A stretch of 64,000 nucleotides of DNA from Williamsia phyllosphaerae (GCF_014635305.1 NZ_BMCS01000001.1:1798001-1862000), one strand, 5' to 3'; positions 17,036-26,559 are shown, numbered from the stretch's first letter. Program-made: numbers and translations. The notes: generated by a model not told the origin, from the sequence alone.

Positions 17036-18427
17036 GTGACCCTCCGTCTGTACGACACCGCCGCGCGCGCCCTGCGCGACTTCACCCCCGCGCAGCCGGG
17101 GCGTGCATCGGTGTACCTGTGCGGCGCGACGGTCCAGGGTGTCCCGCACATCGGTCACGTCCGCAGCGGTATCGCCTTCGACATCCTCCGCCGATGGCTC
17201 GAGCACAGCGGACTCGACGTGCTGTTCGTCCGCAACGTCACCGACATCGACGACAAGATCTTGACCAAGGCCGCCGACGCGGGCCGACCGTGGTGGGAGT
17301 GGGCGACCACCCACGAGCGCGCCTTCACCCTGGCCTACCAGCAACTCGGCGTCCTGCCGCCGTCGGCCGAGCCGCGGGCGACGGGGTTCGTCACCGAGAT
17401 GGTCGAGTACATGGAGCGCCTCATCGAGCGGGGTCATGCCTACGCCTCGAACGGCGACGTCTACTTCGACGTGCGCAGCCTGCCCGAGTACGGCGCGCTC
17501 TCGGGACACCGACTCGACGACGTGCACCAGGGCGAGGGCCTCGCGACCGGTAAGCGCGACGAGCGCGACTTCACGATGTGGAAGGCGGCCAAGCCCGGCG
17601 AGCCCTCGTGGCCGACGCCGTGGGGCCCCGGCCGTCCGGGCTGGCATCTGGAGTGCTCGGCGATGGCCACCTCGCTGCTCGGCGCAGAGTTCGACATCCA
17701 CTGCGGCGGTATCGATCTCATCTTCCCGCACCACGAGAACGAGATCGCCCAGGCGCACGGCGCGGGTGACCCGTTCGCCCGCTACTGGTTGCACAACGGC
17801 TGGGTCACCATGGGTGGCGAGAAGATGTCGAAGTCGCTGGGCAACGTCGTGTCGATCCCGGCGATGCTCGAGCGGGTCCGGCCGGTGGAGCTGCGCTACT
17901 ACCTGGGCAGCGTCAACTACCGGTCCATGATCGAGTACTCCGAGGGTGCGTTGATGGAGGCCGCAGCAGGCTTCCGGCGCGTGGAATCGTTCGTGCACCG
18001 GGCGGTCACACGGTTCGGAGACGTGCCTGTCGGTGAGGTGACCGCGGAGTTCGCGGCCGCGCTCGACGACGATCTCGGCGTACCCGCGGCGCTCGCGCAG
18101 ATCCACAACACGGTGCGCAGCGGGAATTCTGCGCTCGAGGCCGGCGACATCGAGCCGACCGTGGCCGCCGCGTCGTCGGTGCGCGCGATGATGGGCATCC
18201 TCGGCGTCGACCCGCTCGACGATCACTGGCGTTCCGACAGCGACGATTCCGACGCCATCGCGGCGCTCGACGTGCTCGTCGGCGCCGAACTCGATCGGAG
18301 AGCGAGCGCGCGCGCCGACAAGGACTTCGCGACCGCGGATGCGGTGCGCGACCGACTCGCCCAGGCCGGTGTCGAAGTGACCGACACCGCCGACGGCGCA
18401 CAATGGAATCTCAAGGGACACAACTGA
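17036..18427 (+). CDS. cysS: Cysteinyl-tRNA synthetase
   Basis: A 463-residue class I synthetase. Zinc/HIGH region is [18 protein letters not shown], the second zinc ligands lie in HLECSAMA and [15 protein letters not shown], and KMSKS is at residues 263-267. Full length with the C-terminal anticodon-binding part, so it is CysS rather than the shorter mycothiol ligase MshC. GTG start; a TAAGGT hexamer (17022-17027) overlapping the ispF stop ends 8 nt before it, so an internal leaderless promoter is possible. Confidence 0.96.
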   Translation: MTLRLYDTAARALRDFTPAQPGRASVYLCGATVQGVPHIGHVRSGIAFDILRRWLEHSGLDVLFVRNVTDIDDKILTKAADAGRPWWEWATTHERAFTLAYQQLGVLPPSAEPRATGFVTEMVEYMERLIERGHAYASNGDVYFDVRSLPEYGALSGHRLDDVHQGEGLATGKRDERDFTMWKAAKPGEPSWPTPWGPGRPGWHLECSAMATSLLGAEFDIHCGGIDLIFPHHENEIAQAHGAGDPFARYWLHNGWVTMGGEKMSKSLGNVVSIPAMLERVRPVELRYYLGSVNYRSMIEYSEGALMEAAAGFRRVESFVHRAVTRFGDVPVGEVTAEFAAALDDDLGVPAALAQIHNTVRSGNSALEAGDIEPTVAAASSVRAMMGILGVDPLDDHWRSDSDDSDAIAALDVLVGAELDRRASARADKDFATADAVRDRLAQAGVEVTDTADGAQWNLKGHN

Positions 18428-19398
18428 TGGCCGGCAACTCCAAACGCAAGGGCGCGATTCGCAAAGAGGGTACGAAGAAGGGCCAGGTCGCCGGATCCGG
18501 CGGTAAGCGGCGCCGAGGGCTCGAGGGTCGCGGTGCCACGCCCAAGGCCGTGGACCGCCCGTACCACGCCGCACACAAGCGCTCGAATGCTGCCGCGAAA
18601 GCGGCGTCGGGCACTCCGCGCGGTCGGACCACGGCTGCACAACGGCGTGACGAGAACGCTCCGGAATACGTGTTGGGCCGCAACCCGGTCGTCGAGTGCC
18701 TGCGAGCGGGTGTCCCCGCGACCGCGCTGTACGTGATGGTCGGATCGGTGCCCGACGAGCGCGTCAGCGAGGCGGTCAAGTACGCCGGCGACAAGGGCAT
18801 CGCGATCCTCGAGGCGCAGCGTTCCGAGTTGGATCGCATGAGTTCCAACGGATTACACCAGGGCATCGCCCTGCAGGTGCCGCCGTACCAGTACGCGCAC
18901 CCCACCGATCTGATGCGGTCGGCGGTCGACAGTGGCACGCCGCCACTGCTCGTCGCGCTCGACAACATCACCGATCCCCGCAACCTCGGTGCGGTCATCC
19001 GGTCGGTGTCGGCGTTCGGCGGCCACGGGGTGGTCATCCCGCAGCGTCGCAGCGCGAGCGTCACCGCTGTCGCGTGGCGCACCAGCGCCGGTGCGGCCGC
19101 GCGCCTCCCGGTCGCCCAGGCGGCGAACCTGACCCGCACGCTCAAGGATTGGGCCGCCGACGGCGCCCAGCTCGTCGGCCTCGACGCCGAAGGGGACACC
19201 GAGCTCGACGGTTACGACGGCACCGGGCCGATCATCATCGTGGTCGGTTCGGAAGGAAAGGGATTGTCCCGCCTGGTCCGCGAGACCTGCGACAGCATCC
19301 TGTCGATCCCGATGGCCGGCCCGGTCGAGAGCCTCAACGCATCGGTCGCCGCGGGTGTCGTGCTCGCCGAGTTCGCCCGGCAGCGTCGTCAGGCCTGA
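18427..19398 (+). CDS. rlmB: TrmH-family 23S rRNA (guanosine-2'-O-)-methyltransferase RlmB-like
   Basis: A 323-residue SpoU/TrmH methyltransferase. The Lys/Arg-rich N-terminal extension (about 75 residues) is followed by the substrate-binding domain ([15 protein letters not shown]) and the SPOUT knot with motif 1 [16 protein letters not shown], motif 2 [13 protein letters not shown] and motif 3 [18 protein letters not shown]. It modifies a guanosine in 23S rRNA, or possibly tRNA. ATG 18427 overlaps the cysS stop. Matches Rv3579c next to cysS1. Confidence 0.92.
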   Translation: MAGNSKRKGAIRKEGTKKGQVAGSGGKRRRGLEGRGATPKAVDRPYHAAHKRSNAAAKAASGTPRGRTTAAQRRDENAPEYVLGRNPVVECLRAGVPATALYVMVGSVPDERVSEAVKYAGDKGIAILEAQRSELDRMSSNGLHQGIALQVPPYQYAHPTDLMRSAVDSGTPPLLVALDNITDPRNLGAVIRSVSAFGGHGVVIPQRRSASVTAVAWRTSAGAAARLPVAQAANLTRTLKDWAADGAQLVGLDAEGDTELDGYDGTGPIIIVVGSEGKGLSRLVRETCDSILSIPMAGPVESLNASVAAGVVLAEFARQRRQA

Positions 19399-19508
19399 CT
19401 GTCTGAGGCGCTGGGCCGTAGAACAATACGCTTGTCTTGTTTGAATGACTGAGCAACAATTATGTCCGGTACTCACCAGTACCAGTTCATTCGTACAAGG
19501 AGGACATC

Positions 19509-19904
19509 ATGCGTATCTCGACACGATTCTCTGTTGTCTTTGCAGCGACGATCGTGGCCCTCGGAACCATCGGCGCGGGGGCGGCAGTCGCGGCTCCCGG
19601 TACCGGCTCCACGTCCGGCTTCACCGCCGATCTGGTCGGATCGAACGGAAGCGAGGGGCTCAGTTGCGCTCTGAACGTGACGAACAACGGTCCGGCCACG
19701 GCGCGGAACGTCACCGTGTTCACCAACCCCGGACTGTTCGGGCCGAGGCCGGTGTCCCTCGGTGACATCGCGCCCGGCCAATCGAAGAAGAAGCTGCAGA
19801 TCGATTGCGGAATTTTCGGTCGGCAGTTGTACCAATACGCTGTATCGACCACGCCAGATCTGAACCCGGGGAACAACGGCGCGGTCGTGTACACGCCCGG
19901 GTGA
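19509..19904 (+). CDS. Small secreted protein, unknown function
   Basis: A 131-residue protein with a strong ribosome site (AAGGAGGA, 19497-19504). A Sec signal peptide with an AVAA-type cleavage site near residue 29 is followed by a mature domain of about 100 residues with two cysteines (GLSCALNVTNNGP and IDCGIFG) that probably pair. The pattern VTNNGPATARNVTVFTNP and the late PGNNGAVV resemble DUF11/CARDB-type beta-sandwich domains of surface proteins. No enzyme motif. The 110-bp upstream gap is AT-richer than average and presumably holds its promoter. Converges on the HNH gene with no gap. Confidence 0.72.
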   Translation: MRISTRFSVVFAATIVALGTIGAGAAVAAPGTGSTSGFTADLVGSNGSEGLSCALNVTNNGPATARNVTVFTNPGLFGPRPVSLGDIAPGQSKKKLQIDCGIFGRQLYQYAVSTTPDLNPGNNGAVVYTPG

Positions 19905-21221
19905 TCAGGCGGCTAGGAGAGCGGTCAGTCGGTATTCGATCTGACTGAACCCGGGATCGCTGTGACCCGGTGGTGGCGGGGCCGTCGACGCGTGGGTGTG
20001 CCCGGTAGGTGTGGTGACCGTCGCCGAGTGTCGTCCGATGTCGACATCGCCGATGACCACGGTCCACCCCGGGTTCTGTTTGGCGCGATTGTGGGCGACG
20101 CACATGCCCAGTCCGTTGACCTCACTGGTCGCACCGCCATCGGCGTGCGGCTCGGCGTGGTCGTACTCGGCGATCGGTGCGTCGCAGTACGGGATCCGGC
20201 AGTCGTGGTCGCGCGAGTCCAGCAACGTCTTCAGCCCGGTCGGGAAGGTCCTCGCCTTCGAGTCCATCGCCACCAGCGTGCCCGTGGCCGGCGTCGCGTA
20301 GACACGGCGCAGCGTCACCAGTGCCTCGGCGTCGATCGAGGAGCGGATCATGTGTCGTGCGGTCGCGGCGGGGATGGGACCGTATCCGTCGACGTGTACC
20401 GCCGCATCCTCGGAGCCGCTCAGTATCGAGTCGGGCAACAGCAGGTTCACCGCGACCGGCATGGCCTCGGCGGTCGCGGCGCCGGTGGCCCGCTCGACCA
20501 GGGTGTCGGCCATGATCTGCGCGTGGCTACGCTCGTCGATCCCGCGGATCGCGTCCGCGTGCTTTTTCAGCGACGCGAACACCGAGATGCCCTGTCTCAG
20601 CGGGAGCAGAGCCGTCAGGCGGACCATCCCGTCCGGCGCGGGGCGGGTGCTGACGCGTCGATCCTTCTCCGCGTTCGCGTGGCGGTCGACGACGGCCTGC
20701 GCGTCGAGCTCGTAGGCCAGCTTCTTCGCCGCGGCGTCGACGGCACGGTCGCCGAGACCGTCGAGCGTGACGGGGTCGCTGCACAACCTGCGGTCGATCT
20801 CTTCGCGATCGACACGGGTGAGGTACGCGGTCTCGCGCACCAGGATGGTGGCGCGCCACTCGCTCAGTGCTCCCGACTCCAACGCCGCACGCGTATGCGG
20901 CATCTCGTTCATCAGCGCGCGGGCGAAGCCGAGGTGGCGGGATCCCTGGGCGCCTGACACCTTGCGTGCCAGCGCGATCTCCGAGGACATTCCGCGGCCT
21001 CGCCGAGCGGCGGGTACACCGCTGGTCGTCTCGGCCTCGATACGCAGTTCCTCGAACCGCATGGTGTCACGCGCCTGCGCCGCAGCACATCCCGCCTTGA
21101 TCGACTCCAGCAGCGCGACACGTTCGATCGCTTTTTCTTCGTTCTCCGCGGGGGATTGTTCGGCGAGCGAACGCAGGATGGATTGCAGTGTGAGCACTGC
21201 CGTGTCCTGCGCGACGTCCAT
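19905..21221 (-). CDS. DUF222/HNH endonuclease domain protein (13E12 family)
   Basis: A 438-residue member of the 13E12-repeat family of mycobacteria. The N-terminal DUF222 domain covers about residues 25-330, and a C-terminal HNH domain reads CRIPYCDAPIAEYDHAEPHADGG with MCVAHNRAKQNPGW, giving two zinc-type cysteine pairs and the D-H catalytic region. Often multi-copy in actinobacteria and suspected mobile or DNA-damage-linked; function is unproven. ATG 21221 has GGGGGAACG before it. An SOS-box-like sequence lies 19 bp upstream, so LexA control is likely. Confidence 0.88.
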   Translation of the reverse strand: MDVAQDTAVLTLQSILRSLAEQSPAENEEKAIERVALLESIKAGCAAAQARDTMRFEELRIEAETTSGVPAARRGRGMSSEIALARKVSGAQGSRHLGFARALMNEMPHTRAALESGALSEWRATILVRETAYLTRVDREEIDRRLCSDPVTLDGLGDRAVDAAAKKLAYELDAQAVVDRHANAEKDRRVSTRPAPDGMVRLTALLPLRQGISVFASLKKHADAIRGIDERSHAQIMADTLVERATGAATAEAMPVAVNLLLPDSILSGSEDAAVHVDGYGPIPAATARHMIRSSIDAEALVTLRRVYATPATGTLVAMDSKARTFPTGLKTLLDSRDHDCRIPYCDAPIAEYDHAEPHADGGATSEVNGLGMCVAHNRAKQNPGWTVVIGDVDIGRHSATVTTPTGHTHASTAPPPPGHSDPGFSQIEYRLTALLAA

Positions 21222-21239
21222 CGTTCCCCCGAAGATGTA

Positions 21240-21255
21240 TCGAATGTGTGTTCGA
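21240..21255. promoter_or_regulatory. LexA (SOS) box
   Basis: TCGAATGTGTGTTCGA differs at one base from the actinobacterial SOS box TCGAAC-N4-GTTCGA, and it is embedded in a longer inverted repeat (TATCGAA/TTCGATA, 21238-21257). It sits 19 bp before the HNH gene start, overlapping its promoter. Confidence 0.68.
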
Positions 21256-21332
21256 TACTAAAGTCGGGCGGATCCGGCGTCAAGCATTTCTGACGATTTG
21301 CTGCAGTGAATACTGTTGCTCGTCGGCACTTT

Positions 21333-22895
21333 TCAGTGCGGGGTCGAGTCGCGCTCCGCGTCGCGCAGCTCGTTCTTGCGAACCTTGCCCGTCGAGGTGC
21401 GTGGGATGGCGTCGGTGAACTCGATGTCGCGGGGCGCCTTGAACGACGCGATCAGACTCTTCACGTGTCGGGTCAGTTCCGCGGGCTCGACCTGGGCGCC
21501 GTCGGCGAGGACCACGAACGCCTTGGGACGTTCACCCCACTTGTCGTCGGCCACTCCGATTACCACCACGTCGGCGACGGCGGGGTGGCTCGCCAGCGCC
21601 TGCTCCACCTCGATGGTGGAGATGTTCTCGCCGCCGGAGATCACGACATCCTTCGCGCGGTCGAGCAGCTTCACGTAGCCGTCCGGCAGCATCACCCCGA
21701 GGTCGCCACTGTGGAACCATCCGCCGGCGAACGCCTCGGTCGTCGCTACCTGATCGTCGAAATAGCCCTTCATGACGCAGTTCCCGCGCATGACGATCTC
21801 ACCCATCTCCACGCCGTCGGGTGTCACGTCGATCAGGGACCCGTCGTCGGCCGCATCGGGGCGGACCACCCGCAGCGGGTCGGCGGTCACCATGCCGACA
21901 CCCTGGCGTGCCATCACGACGTCGAGTTCGTCCGAGCTCAACTCGCCCCAGCCGTCCTGGGGTTCGCAGATCGAGTACGGGCCGTAGGTCTCGGTGAGGC
22001 CGTAGACGTGTACGAGAGTCGCCCCGAGGGAACGGATCTGGCCCACGACGGTCGGGCTGGGTGGGGCGCCGGCGGTGACCACGGTGAGCGGCCCGTCGAG
22101 TTGATGGGCCTCGGGTGCCGACGCGAGCGTCGACAACACGGTGGGCGCGCCGCACATGTGATCGATGCCCTCGGTGTCGACGAGGCGCCAGATCTCGGCG
22201 CCCCGCACGGCGGGCAGACAGACGTGTCGGCCGGACACCGCGGTCACCGCCCAGGTGGTGCACCACCCGTTGCAGTGGAACATCGGCAGCGTCCACAGAT
22301 AACGGGTCGCGTGGTCGAACCCCTGGTGGATGACCTCGCTCAGAGCATTCAGGTAGGCGCCGCGGTGGGTGTACATCACGCCCTTGGGGCGGCCGGTGGT
22401 GCCGGAGGTGTAGTTGATCGTGATGGTCGCGGTCTCGTCGGCGACCTCCCACGGGATGAACCCGTCGCCACCGCGGGCGGTGAACGCGTCGATGTCGTCG
22501 AGTGAGACGACCTCGCGCACCGGCAGCTCGACGTCGCCGAGAGCGCCGAGCAGATCGGCGTCGCCGAGCAGCAACGACGAACCGGAGTGTCGGCAGATGT
22601 ACGCGACCTCCTCCGGCGACAACCTCGTGTTGATCGCGACCAGGACGCCGCCGGCCAGCGGCACGCCGTAGTGGGCGATCAGCAACTCGGCGCGATTGGT
22701 GGCCAGGTAGGCGACGCGGTCACCGGGCGAGACGCCCCAGTCGCGCAGTGCCCCGGCCAGTTGCTGCGCGGCGGCGGCGAACTCTGCGTTGGTGAGGCGC
22801 CGGTCGCCGTCGACGATCCCGATGGCCTCGGGGTGCACCTCGGCGGCACGGTCGAGGAAGCGCAACGGGGTGAGTTGGGTGTCGAGGCCTGACAT
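21333..22895 (-). CDS. Acyl-CoA synthetase (FadD-like, AMP-forming)
   Basis: A 520-residue adenylate-forming enzyme activating a carboxylic acid to its CoA thioester. Motifs: P-loop YTSGTTGRPKG, the VYGLTETYG motif, the GWFHSGDLG hinge region, and the C-terminal catalytic Lys in STGKVRKNEL. Closest in pattern to medium/long-chain fatty-acyl-CoA synthetases. ATG 22895 has its own TAGGGT 7 nt upstream although pxpA lies only 21 bp further upstream, so both operonic and independent transcription are possible. Confidence 0.9.
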   Translation of the reverse strand: MSGLDTQLTPLRFLDRAAEVHPEAIGIVDGDRRLTNAEFAAAAQQLAGALRDWGVSPGDRVAYLATNRAELLIAHYGVPLAGGVLVAINTRLSPEEVAYICRHSGSSLLLGDADLLGALGDVELPVREVVSLDDIDAFTARGGDGFIPWEVADETATITINYTSGTTGRPKGVMYTHRGAYLNALSEVIHQGFDHATRYLWTLPMFHCNGWCTTWAVTAVSGRHVCLPAVRGAEIWRLVDTEGIDHMCGAPTVLSTLASAPEAHQLDGPLTVVTAGAPPSPTVVGQIRSLGATLVHVYGLTETYGPYSICEPQDGWGELSSDELDVVMARQGVGMVTADPLRVVRPDAADDGSLIDVTPDGVEMGEIVMRGNCVMKGYFDDQVATTEAFAGGWFHSGDLGVMLPDGYVKLLDRAKDVVISGGENISTIEVEQALASHPAVADVVVIGVADDKWGERPKAFVVLADGAQVEPAELTRHVKSLIASFKAPRDIEFTDAIPRTSTGKVRKNELRDAERDSTPH

Positions 22896-22902
22896 GGCCT
22901 CG

Positions 22903-22908
22903 ACCCTA
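22903..22908 (-). promoter_or_regulatory. -10 element (TAGGGT), leaderless fadD-like gene
   Basis: TAGGGT on the minus strand ends 7 nt before the ATG at 22895, inside the 21-bp gap to pxpA. Confidence 0.4.
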
Positions 22909-22916
22909 CGGGCTGT

Positions 22917-23690
22917 TCAGTCGACGAAGGCGGCGATCTCGGCGCCCGCTTCTCTCAGCGCCGCGGCCACCGCGCGTGCGTGTTCGACCGCCCCCGGGGT
23001 GTCGCCGTGCAGACAGATCGACGCGGGCGTCACCCCGATGACGGACCCGTCGTCGGCCACGACCTCGTTCTCCCGCACCATCCGGACCGCCCGCGCGCAG
23101 ATGTCGTCGGTGTCGGTGATGACCGCGCCGGTGCGCCCGCGGGGCATGAGCGATCCGTCGGCGAGATAGGCGCGATCGGCGAACGCCTCGGTGACGGTGC
23201 GGATCCCGGCCTCCGCGGCGCGGCGCAGCGATGCCGACCCGGGCAGCCCCAGCAGCGGCAGGTCGCCGCCGAGGGCGACCAGGGCGGCCACCACCGCCCC
23301 GGCCTGTCCCTCGTGCGTGACGATCGAGTTGTAGAGCGCACCATGCGGTTTCACGTACTCGACGCGTCCGCCGACGGATCGGGCGATGCCGTCGAGGGCG
23401 CCGATCTGATAGATGACATCGGCGGCGAGGTCGTCGGCTGCGACATCGACGAACCGGCGGCCGAAGCCGACGCGGTCGGGGTAGGACACCTGCGCCCCGA
23501 TACGGACACCCGCCGCCACGGCGTCGGCGCACGTGCGCCGCAGGCCTGCTGGGTCACCTGCGTGGAATCCGCAGGCGACGTTGGCGCTCGTGACCACGTC
23601 GAGGACCGCGGCGTCGTCGCCGAGGCGCCACACGCCGAAGCCCTCACCGAGGTCGGCGTTGAGGTCGATCCGGAGCGGCGGCATGGCCAT
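22917..23690 (-). CDS. pxpA: LamB/YcsF family protein (5-oxoprolinase subunit A)
   Basis: A 257-residue YcsF protein: RIDLNADLGEGFG, SANVACGFHAGDPAGLR, VEYVKPHGALYN and CLHGDTPGAVEHA are the family signatures. PxpA works with PxpB and PxpC to hydrolyse 5-oxoproline with ATP. No pxpB/pxpC is present in the window, so partners must be elsewhere or the role differs. ATG 23690 (MAMPPLR) is used; ATG 23684 is also possible. Divergent from the esterase, 27 bp apart. Confidence 0.88.
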   Translation of the reverse strand: MAMPPLRIDLNADLGEGFGVWRLGDDAAVLDVVTSANVACGFHAGDPAGLRRTCADAVAAGVRIGAQVSYPDRVGFGRRFVDVAADDLAADVIYQIGALDGIARSVGGRVEYVKPHGALYNSIVTHEGQAGAVVAALVALGGDLPLLGLPGSASLRRAAEAGIRTVTEAFADRAYLADGSLMPRGRTGAVITDTDDICARAVRMVRENEVVADDGSVIGVTPASICLHGDTPGAVEHARAVAAALREAGAEIAAFVD

Positions 23691-23704
23691 CAGCGTAGGG
23701 CCAT

Positions 23705-23710
23705 TACCCT
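23705..23710 (+). promoter_or_regulatory. -10 element (TACCCT), leaderless esterase
   Basis: TACCCT ends 7 nt before ATG 23718. It fixes this start in a frame that is open for another 740 bp upstream. Confidence 0.45.
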
Positions 23711-23717
23711 CGGGTAC

Positions 23718-25253
23718 ATGAGTGGATCGAGCACGCGCGTGACCATTGCCGACGGCGTAGTCGAAGGGGTGTCGCACGCCGGCCTGCACAGCTGGCGCGG
23801 GATCCCCTACGCCGCGCCGCCGATGGGGGAGCGGCGGTTCCGCGCCCCCGAACCCGCGGTCGGGTGGTCGGGAGTCCGGCACTGCCACAGCTTCCGCAAC
23901 GCCGCGCCGCAGAACCCGCGCTACACGACCATCGGCATCGGCAAGCACCAGCCGGTCAGCGAGGACTGCCTGACGCTCAACGTCGTCGCTCCCGAGGAGC
24001 GGTCCGGACCGCTCCCGGTGATGGTGTTCATCCACGGCGGCGCGTACATCCTGGGATCGTCGCTGGTCTATCGCGGTGACTCGCTGGTCCGCGCGGGCGG
24101 CGTCGTCTACGTCTCCATCAACTATCGGCTCGGACCCCTCGGCTATCTGGACCTCAGTGGTTTCTCGAGCGATACGCGGACCTTCGACAACAACCTCGGG
24201 CTCCGCGATCAGGTCGCCGCGCTCGAATGGGTGCACCGCAACATCGCCGCGTTCGGCGGCGACCCGGACAACGTCACCATCTTCGGTGAGAGCGCGGGCG
24301 GCAACGCCGTCACCACGCTGCTGGCGACGCCGGCCGCGGAGGGACTGTTCTCCAAGGCGATCGCACAGAGTTCCGCACCCGCGCTGACCGTGCCGAACGA
24401 CTGGGCGCAGCAGTTCGCCAAGACCTACGTCGAGATCCTCCGCGAGACCCACGACGATCCGATTGCCGCCCTGCATTCCGCCACCCCGGGTGAACTCGGT
24501 CGCGCCGGGCAGTCGCTGACCCGCCGTATCTCCGACATCGCGCCCGGCGCACTCCCGTACGGTCCCAGCGTCGACGGCAGCTACCTCCCGCTCGACCCGA
24601 TCGAGGCCGCGCGGAGCGGTCGAACCCATCCGGTGCCGTTGATCATCGGCAGCAATCGGGTCGAGGCCAATCTGTTCGCGAAGGTCTTCGATGTGCTGCC
24701 CACCAGTCCGAAGGAGATCGAGCGGCTCTTCGTCGCCACCGATCCCGAGGTGAAGACACGGGTCACCGGCGCCTACGACGGGTATCCCTCGGCGGAGGCG
24801 TGTCGGGAGATCGCCGGGGACATGATCTTCTGGGCGCCGTCGGTGCAGATCGCGCAGGGTCACGGCGCACACGCGCCGACGTACATGTACCGCTACGACT
24901 ACGCGACACGAATCCTGGACTGGACCGGCTTCGGGGCCACCCACGCGACCGAACTGCTCGCGGTGTTCGGTGCGTTCGACACCCGCATCGGGTCGGCGCT
25001 CACGCTCGCCGGCGATCGCCGCGGGGCGCGTCGGGTCACCCGTCAGGTGCAGGGCGACTGGCTGGCGTTCGCGCACACGAGCGCGCCCAGGCCCGGGTGG
25101 GATCGCTACACCGCCGATAACCGCACGGTCCGGATCATCGACGATCCCATCCGCACCGAACGCGATCCGTCACGTGATCGGCGCATCGCCTGGGAGGGCT
25201 TCCACGGGTACTCAGAGGTCCCATTGGGCGGGGGCGTCCCCGGCCAGGAATGA
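23718..25253 (+). CDS. Type-B carboxylesterase/lipase
   Basis: A 511-residue carboxylesterase. The oxyanion hole is FIHGGAYILG, the nucleophile elbow FGESAGGNAV, and the family fingerprints SEDCLTLNVVAP and VSINYRLGPLGY are present. It hydrolyses a carboxylic ester; no signal peptide, so cytoplasmic. The upstream extension of the open frame is antisense to pxpA and not coding. The last 42 bp overlap the convergent hydrolase gene. Confidence 0.9.
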   Translation: MSGSSTRVTIADGVVEGVSHAGLHSWRGIPYAAPPMGERRFRAPEPAVGWSGVRHCHSFRNAAPQNPRYTTIGIGKHQPVSEDCLTLNVVAPEERSGPLPVMVFIHGGAYILGSSLVYRGDSLVRAGGVVYVSINYRLGPLGYLDLSGFSSDTRTFDNNLGLRDQVAALEWVHRNIAAFGGDPDNVTIFGESAGGNAVTTLLATPAAEGLFSKAIAQSSAPALTVPNDWAQQFAKTYVEILRETHDDPIAALHSATPGELGRAGQSLTRRISDIAPGALPYGPSVDGSYLPLDPIEAARSGRTHPVPLIIGSNRVEANLFAKVFDVLPTSPKEIERLFVATDPEVKTRVTGAYDGYPSAEACREIAGDMIFWAPSVQIAQGHGAHAPTYMYRYDYATRILDWTGFGATHATELLAVFGAFDTRIGSALTLAGDRRGARRVTRQVQGDWLAFAHTSAPRPGWDRYTADNRTVRIIDDPIRTERDPSRDRRIAWEGFHGYSEVPLGGGVPGQE

Positions 25254-26036
25254 CAGCAGCACCGGGTTGAACACGTCCGGCGACTCCAGCGGCAGGATGT
25301 GGGTTCCGGGCAGGACCGCGAGGCGTGCGTTGGCCAGTGCCGCGACGACGGCGAGACTGTGTTCGACCGTAACCTCGTCGCGGTCGCCCTGGACCACCAG
25401 CGTCGGCACGTCGATGTCGGTCAGCGTCGCGAGGTCGATCTCCGGTTCGACGGCGATCATCGCCACGGTCTTGCGGTAGACCTCGGCGAAGTGCTGCGGA
25501 CCGTCCGGTGACACCGAGTCGTATTCGGCGCGCAGGAAAGACATGGTCTCGCTCGAATCGCCGTGGACAAACGAGTTGACGATGGTGTCGGGGCCGGCCA
25601 CCCGTCCCGAGCTGTTGTAGTACTGGCCGAGCAGCACCATCCGCTCGACGAGGTCGGGTCGGCGCTGGGCCACGAGCAGCGCGACCACCGCGCCGTCACT
25701 CCACCCGACCAACCGGACCGCGGATCCGAACGTCGCCACCAGGTAGCCGACGGTCTCCTCGGCCATCTCCGAGTACGAGAACGCCGCGGAGGTGTCCGGA
25801 CTGTGGCCATGGCCCCGGCGCTCCGGCGCGTAGACCTGCCAACCCGCCGCGAGCAGGGCCGGGATCTGGGCACCCCAGGACGACGCCCCCGCGAACGCGC
25901 CGTGCAACAGCACCACCGGGGCGCCGTCGCCGTCCACGAAATGCCAGATGGGATGACCGTCGACACGGACGTACGTGCCACCGTCGATCGGTCCGAACGC
26001 GTCGTGCGTATCGTCGGACGACAGTGGGCTCGGCAT
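25212..26036 (-). CDS. Alpha/beta-hydrolase fold protein
   Basis: A 274-residue hydrolase with VVLLHGAFAGASSW (oxyanion region), the nucleophile elbow VGWSDGAVVAL, the acid in VVQGDRDEVT and the His in LPGTHILPLE. The GWSDGG-like elbow recalls peroxidase-like/esterase hydrolases. ATG 26036; a DUF2599 gene starts 49 bp away divergently. Substrate unknown. Confidence 0.83.
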   Translation of the reverse strand: MPSPLSSDDTHDAFGPIDGGTYVRVDGHPIWHFVDGDGAPVVLLHGAFAGASSWGAQIPALLAAGWQVYAPERRGHGHSPDTSAAFSYSEMAEETVGYLVATFGSAVRLVGWSDGAVVALLVAQRRPDLVERMVLLGQYYNSSGRVAGPDTIVNSFVHGDSSETMSFLRAEYDSVSPDGPQHFAEVYRKTVAMIAVEPEIDLATLTDIDVPTLVVQGDRDEVTVEHSLAVVAALANARLAVLPGTHILPLESPDVFNPVLLSFLAGDAPAQWDL

Positions 26037-26085
26037 GGCCCAATGGTCGCAGCCGGTCGCGCCACGAGGGAAGAACGAGGCTCAA

Positions 26086-26550
26086 TTGATAGCGAATCGC
26101 CGCCACACGGTGCCCGCAGCGATCCTGGTCGTCACGGCCGCATTGCTCGCGGGCTGTGGCGAGTCCGCGCCCGCGCCGACGGTCGCCTCGAGTTCGTCGT
26201 CCGCGGTGCCGGAGGTCATCACGTCGTCGGTGCCCGCGGCGCTGCCGCCGTTCATCGAGCGCACGACGTGGGTCCAGACGCCGCTCGGGCGCAGTCTGCA
26301 GGTGGTCCCGACCGCGTCGGGTCGGCGCGCGCAGGGCGCCGGCGATGAGGACGCGGCGTGGAAGGAAGTGGTCGCCAAGGATGCGACCGCCGAATCACCC
26401 GGCATGCGAATGCAATTCGGCTGTCACTGGGTCTTCGCGCGCATCCTCGAGCCGAACAAGCCGAGTTGGAATCTCGAGCCCTGGCGGCCCGTCGTCACCG
26501 ATCGGGAGATGGTCGACGCACGATGCAATCCCGGCGGCGCCGAGGAGTAG
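26086..26550 (+). CDS. DUF2599 lipoprotein
   Basis: A 154-residue lipoprotein. The start TTG 26086 gives MIANRRHTVPAAILVVTAALLAGC, an almost ideal lipoprotein signal peptide (Cys 24), with AACGAGG upstream; longer starts (26035) would put 17 extra residues before it. After a Ser-rich linker comes a DUF2599 domain (TTWVQTPLGRSLQVVPT, SPGMRMQFGCHWVFA, WNLEPWRP, CNPGG), two conserved cysteines. Function unknown, exported. It precedes the metal sensor gene by 15 bp. Confidence 0.75.
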   Translation: MIANRRHTVPAAILVVTAALLAGCGESAPAPTVASSSSSAVPEVITSSVPAALPPFIERTTWVQTPLGRSLQVVPTASGRRAQGAGDEDAAWKEVVAKDATAESPGMRMQFGCHWVFARILEPNKPSWNLEPWRPVVTDREMVDARCNPGGAEE

Positions 26551-26553
26551 CGC

Positions 26554-26559
26554 TACTAT
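26554..26559 (+). promoter_or_regulatory. -10 element (TACTAT), leaderless metal sensor
   Basis: TACTAT ends 6 nt before the ATG at 26566. The operator palindrome begins inside it. Confidence 0.5.

Noticed and set aside
22980..23717. 5' extension of the carboxylesterase frame
   Set aside because: Antisense to pxpA; the esterase family N-terminus begins just after ATG 23718.
26035..26085. Longer start (ATG 26035) for the DUF2599 lipoprotein
   Set aside because: It would bury the lipoprotein signal peptide behind 17 polar residues; TTG 26086 gives a proper one.
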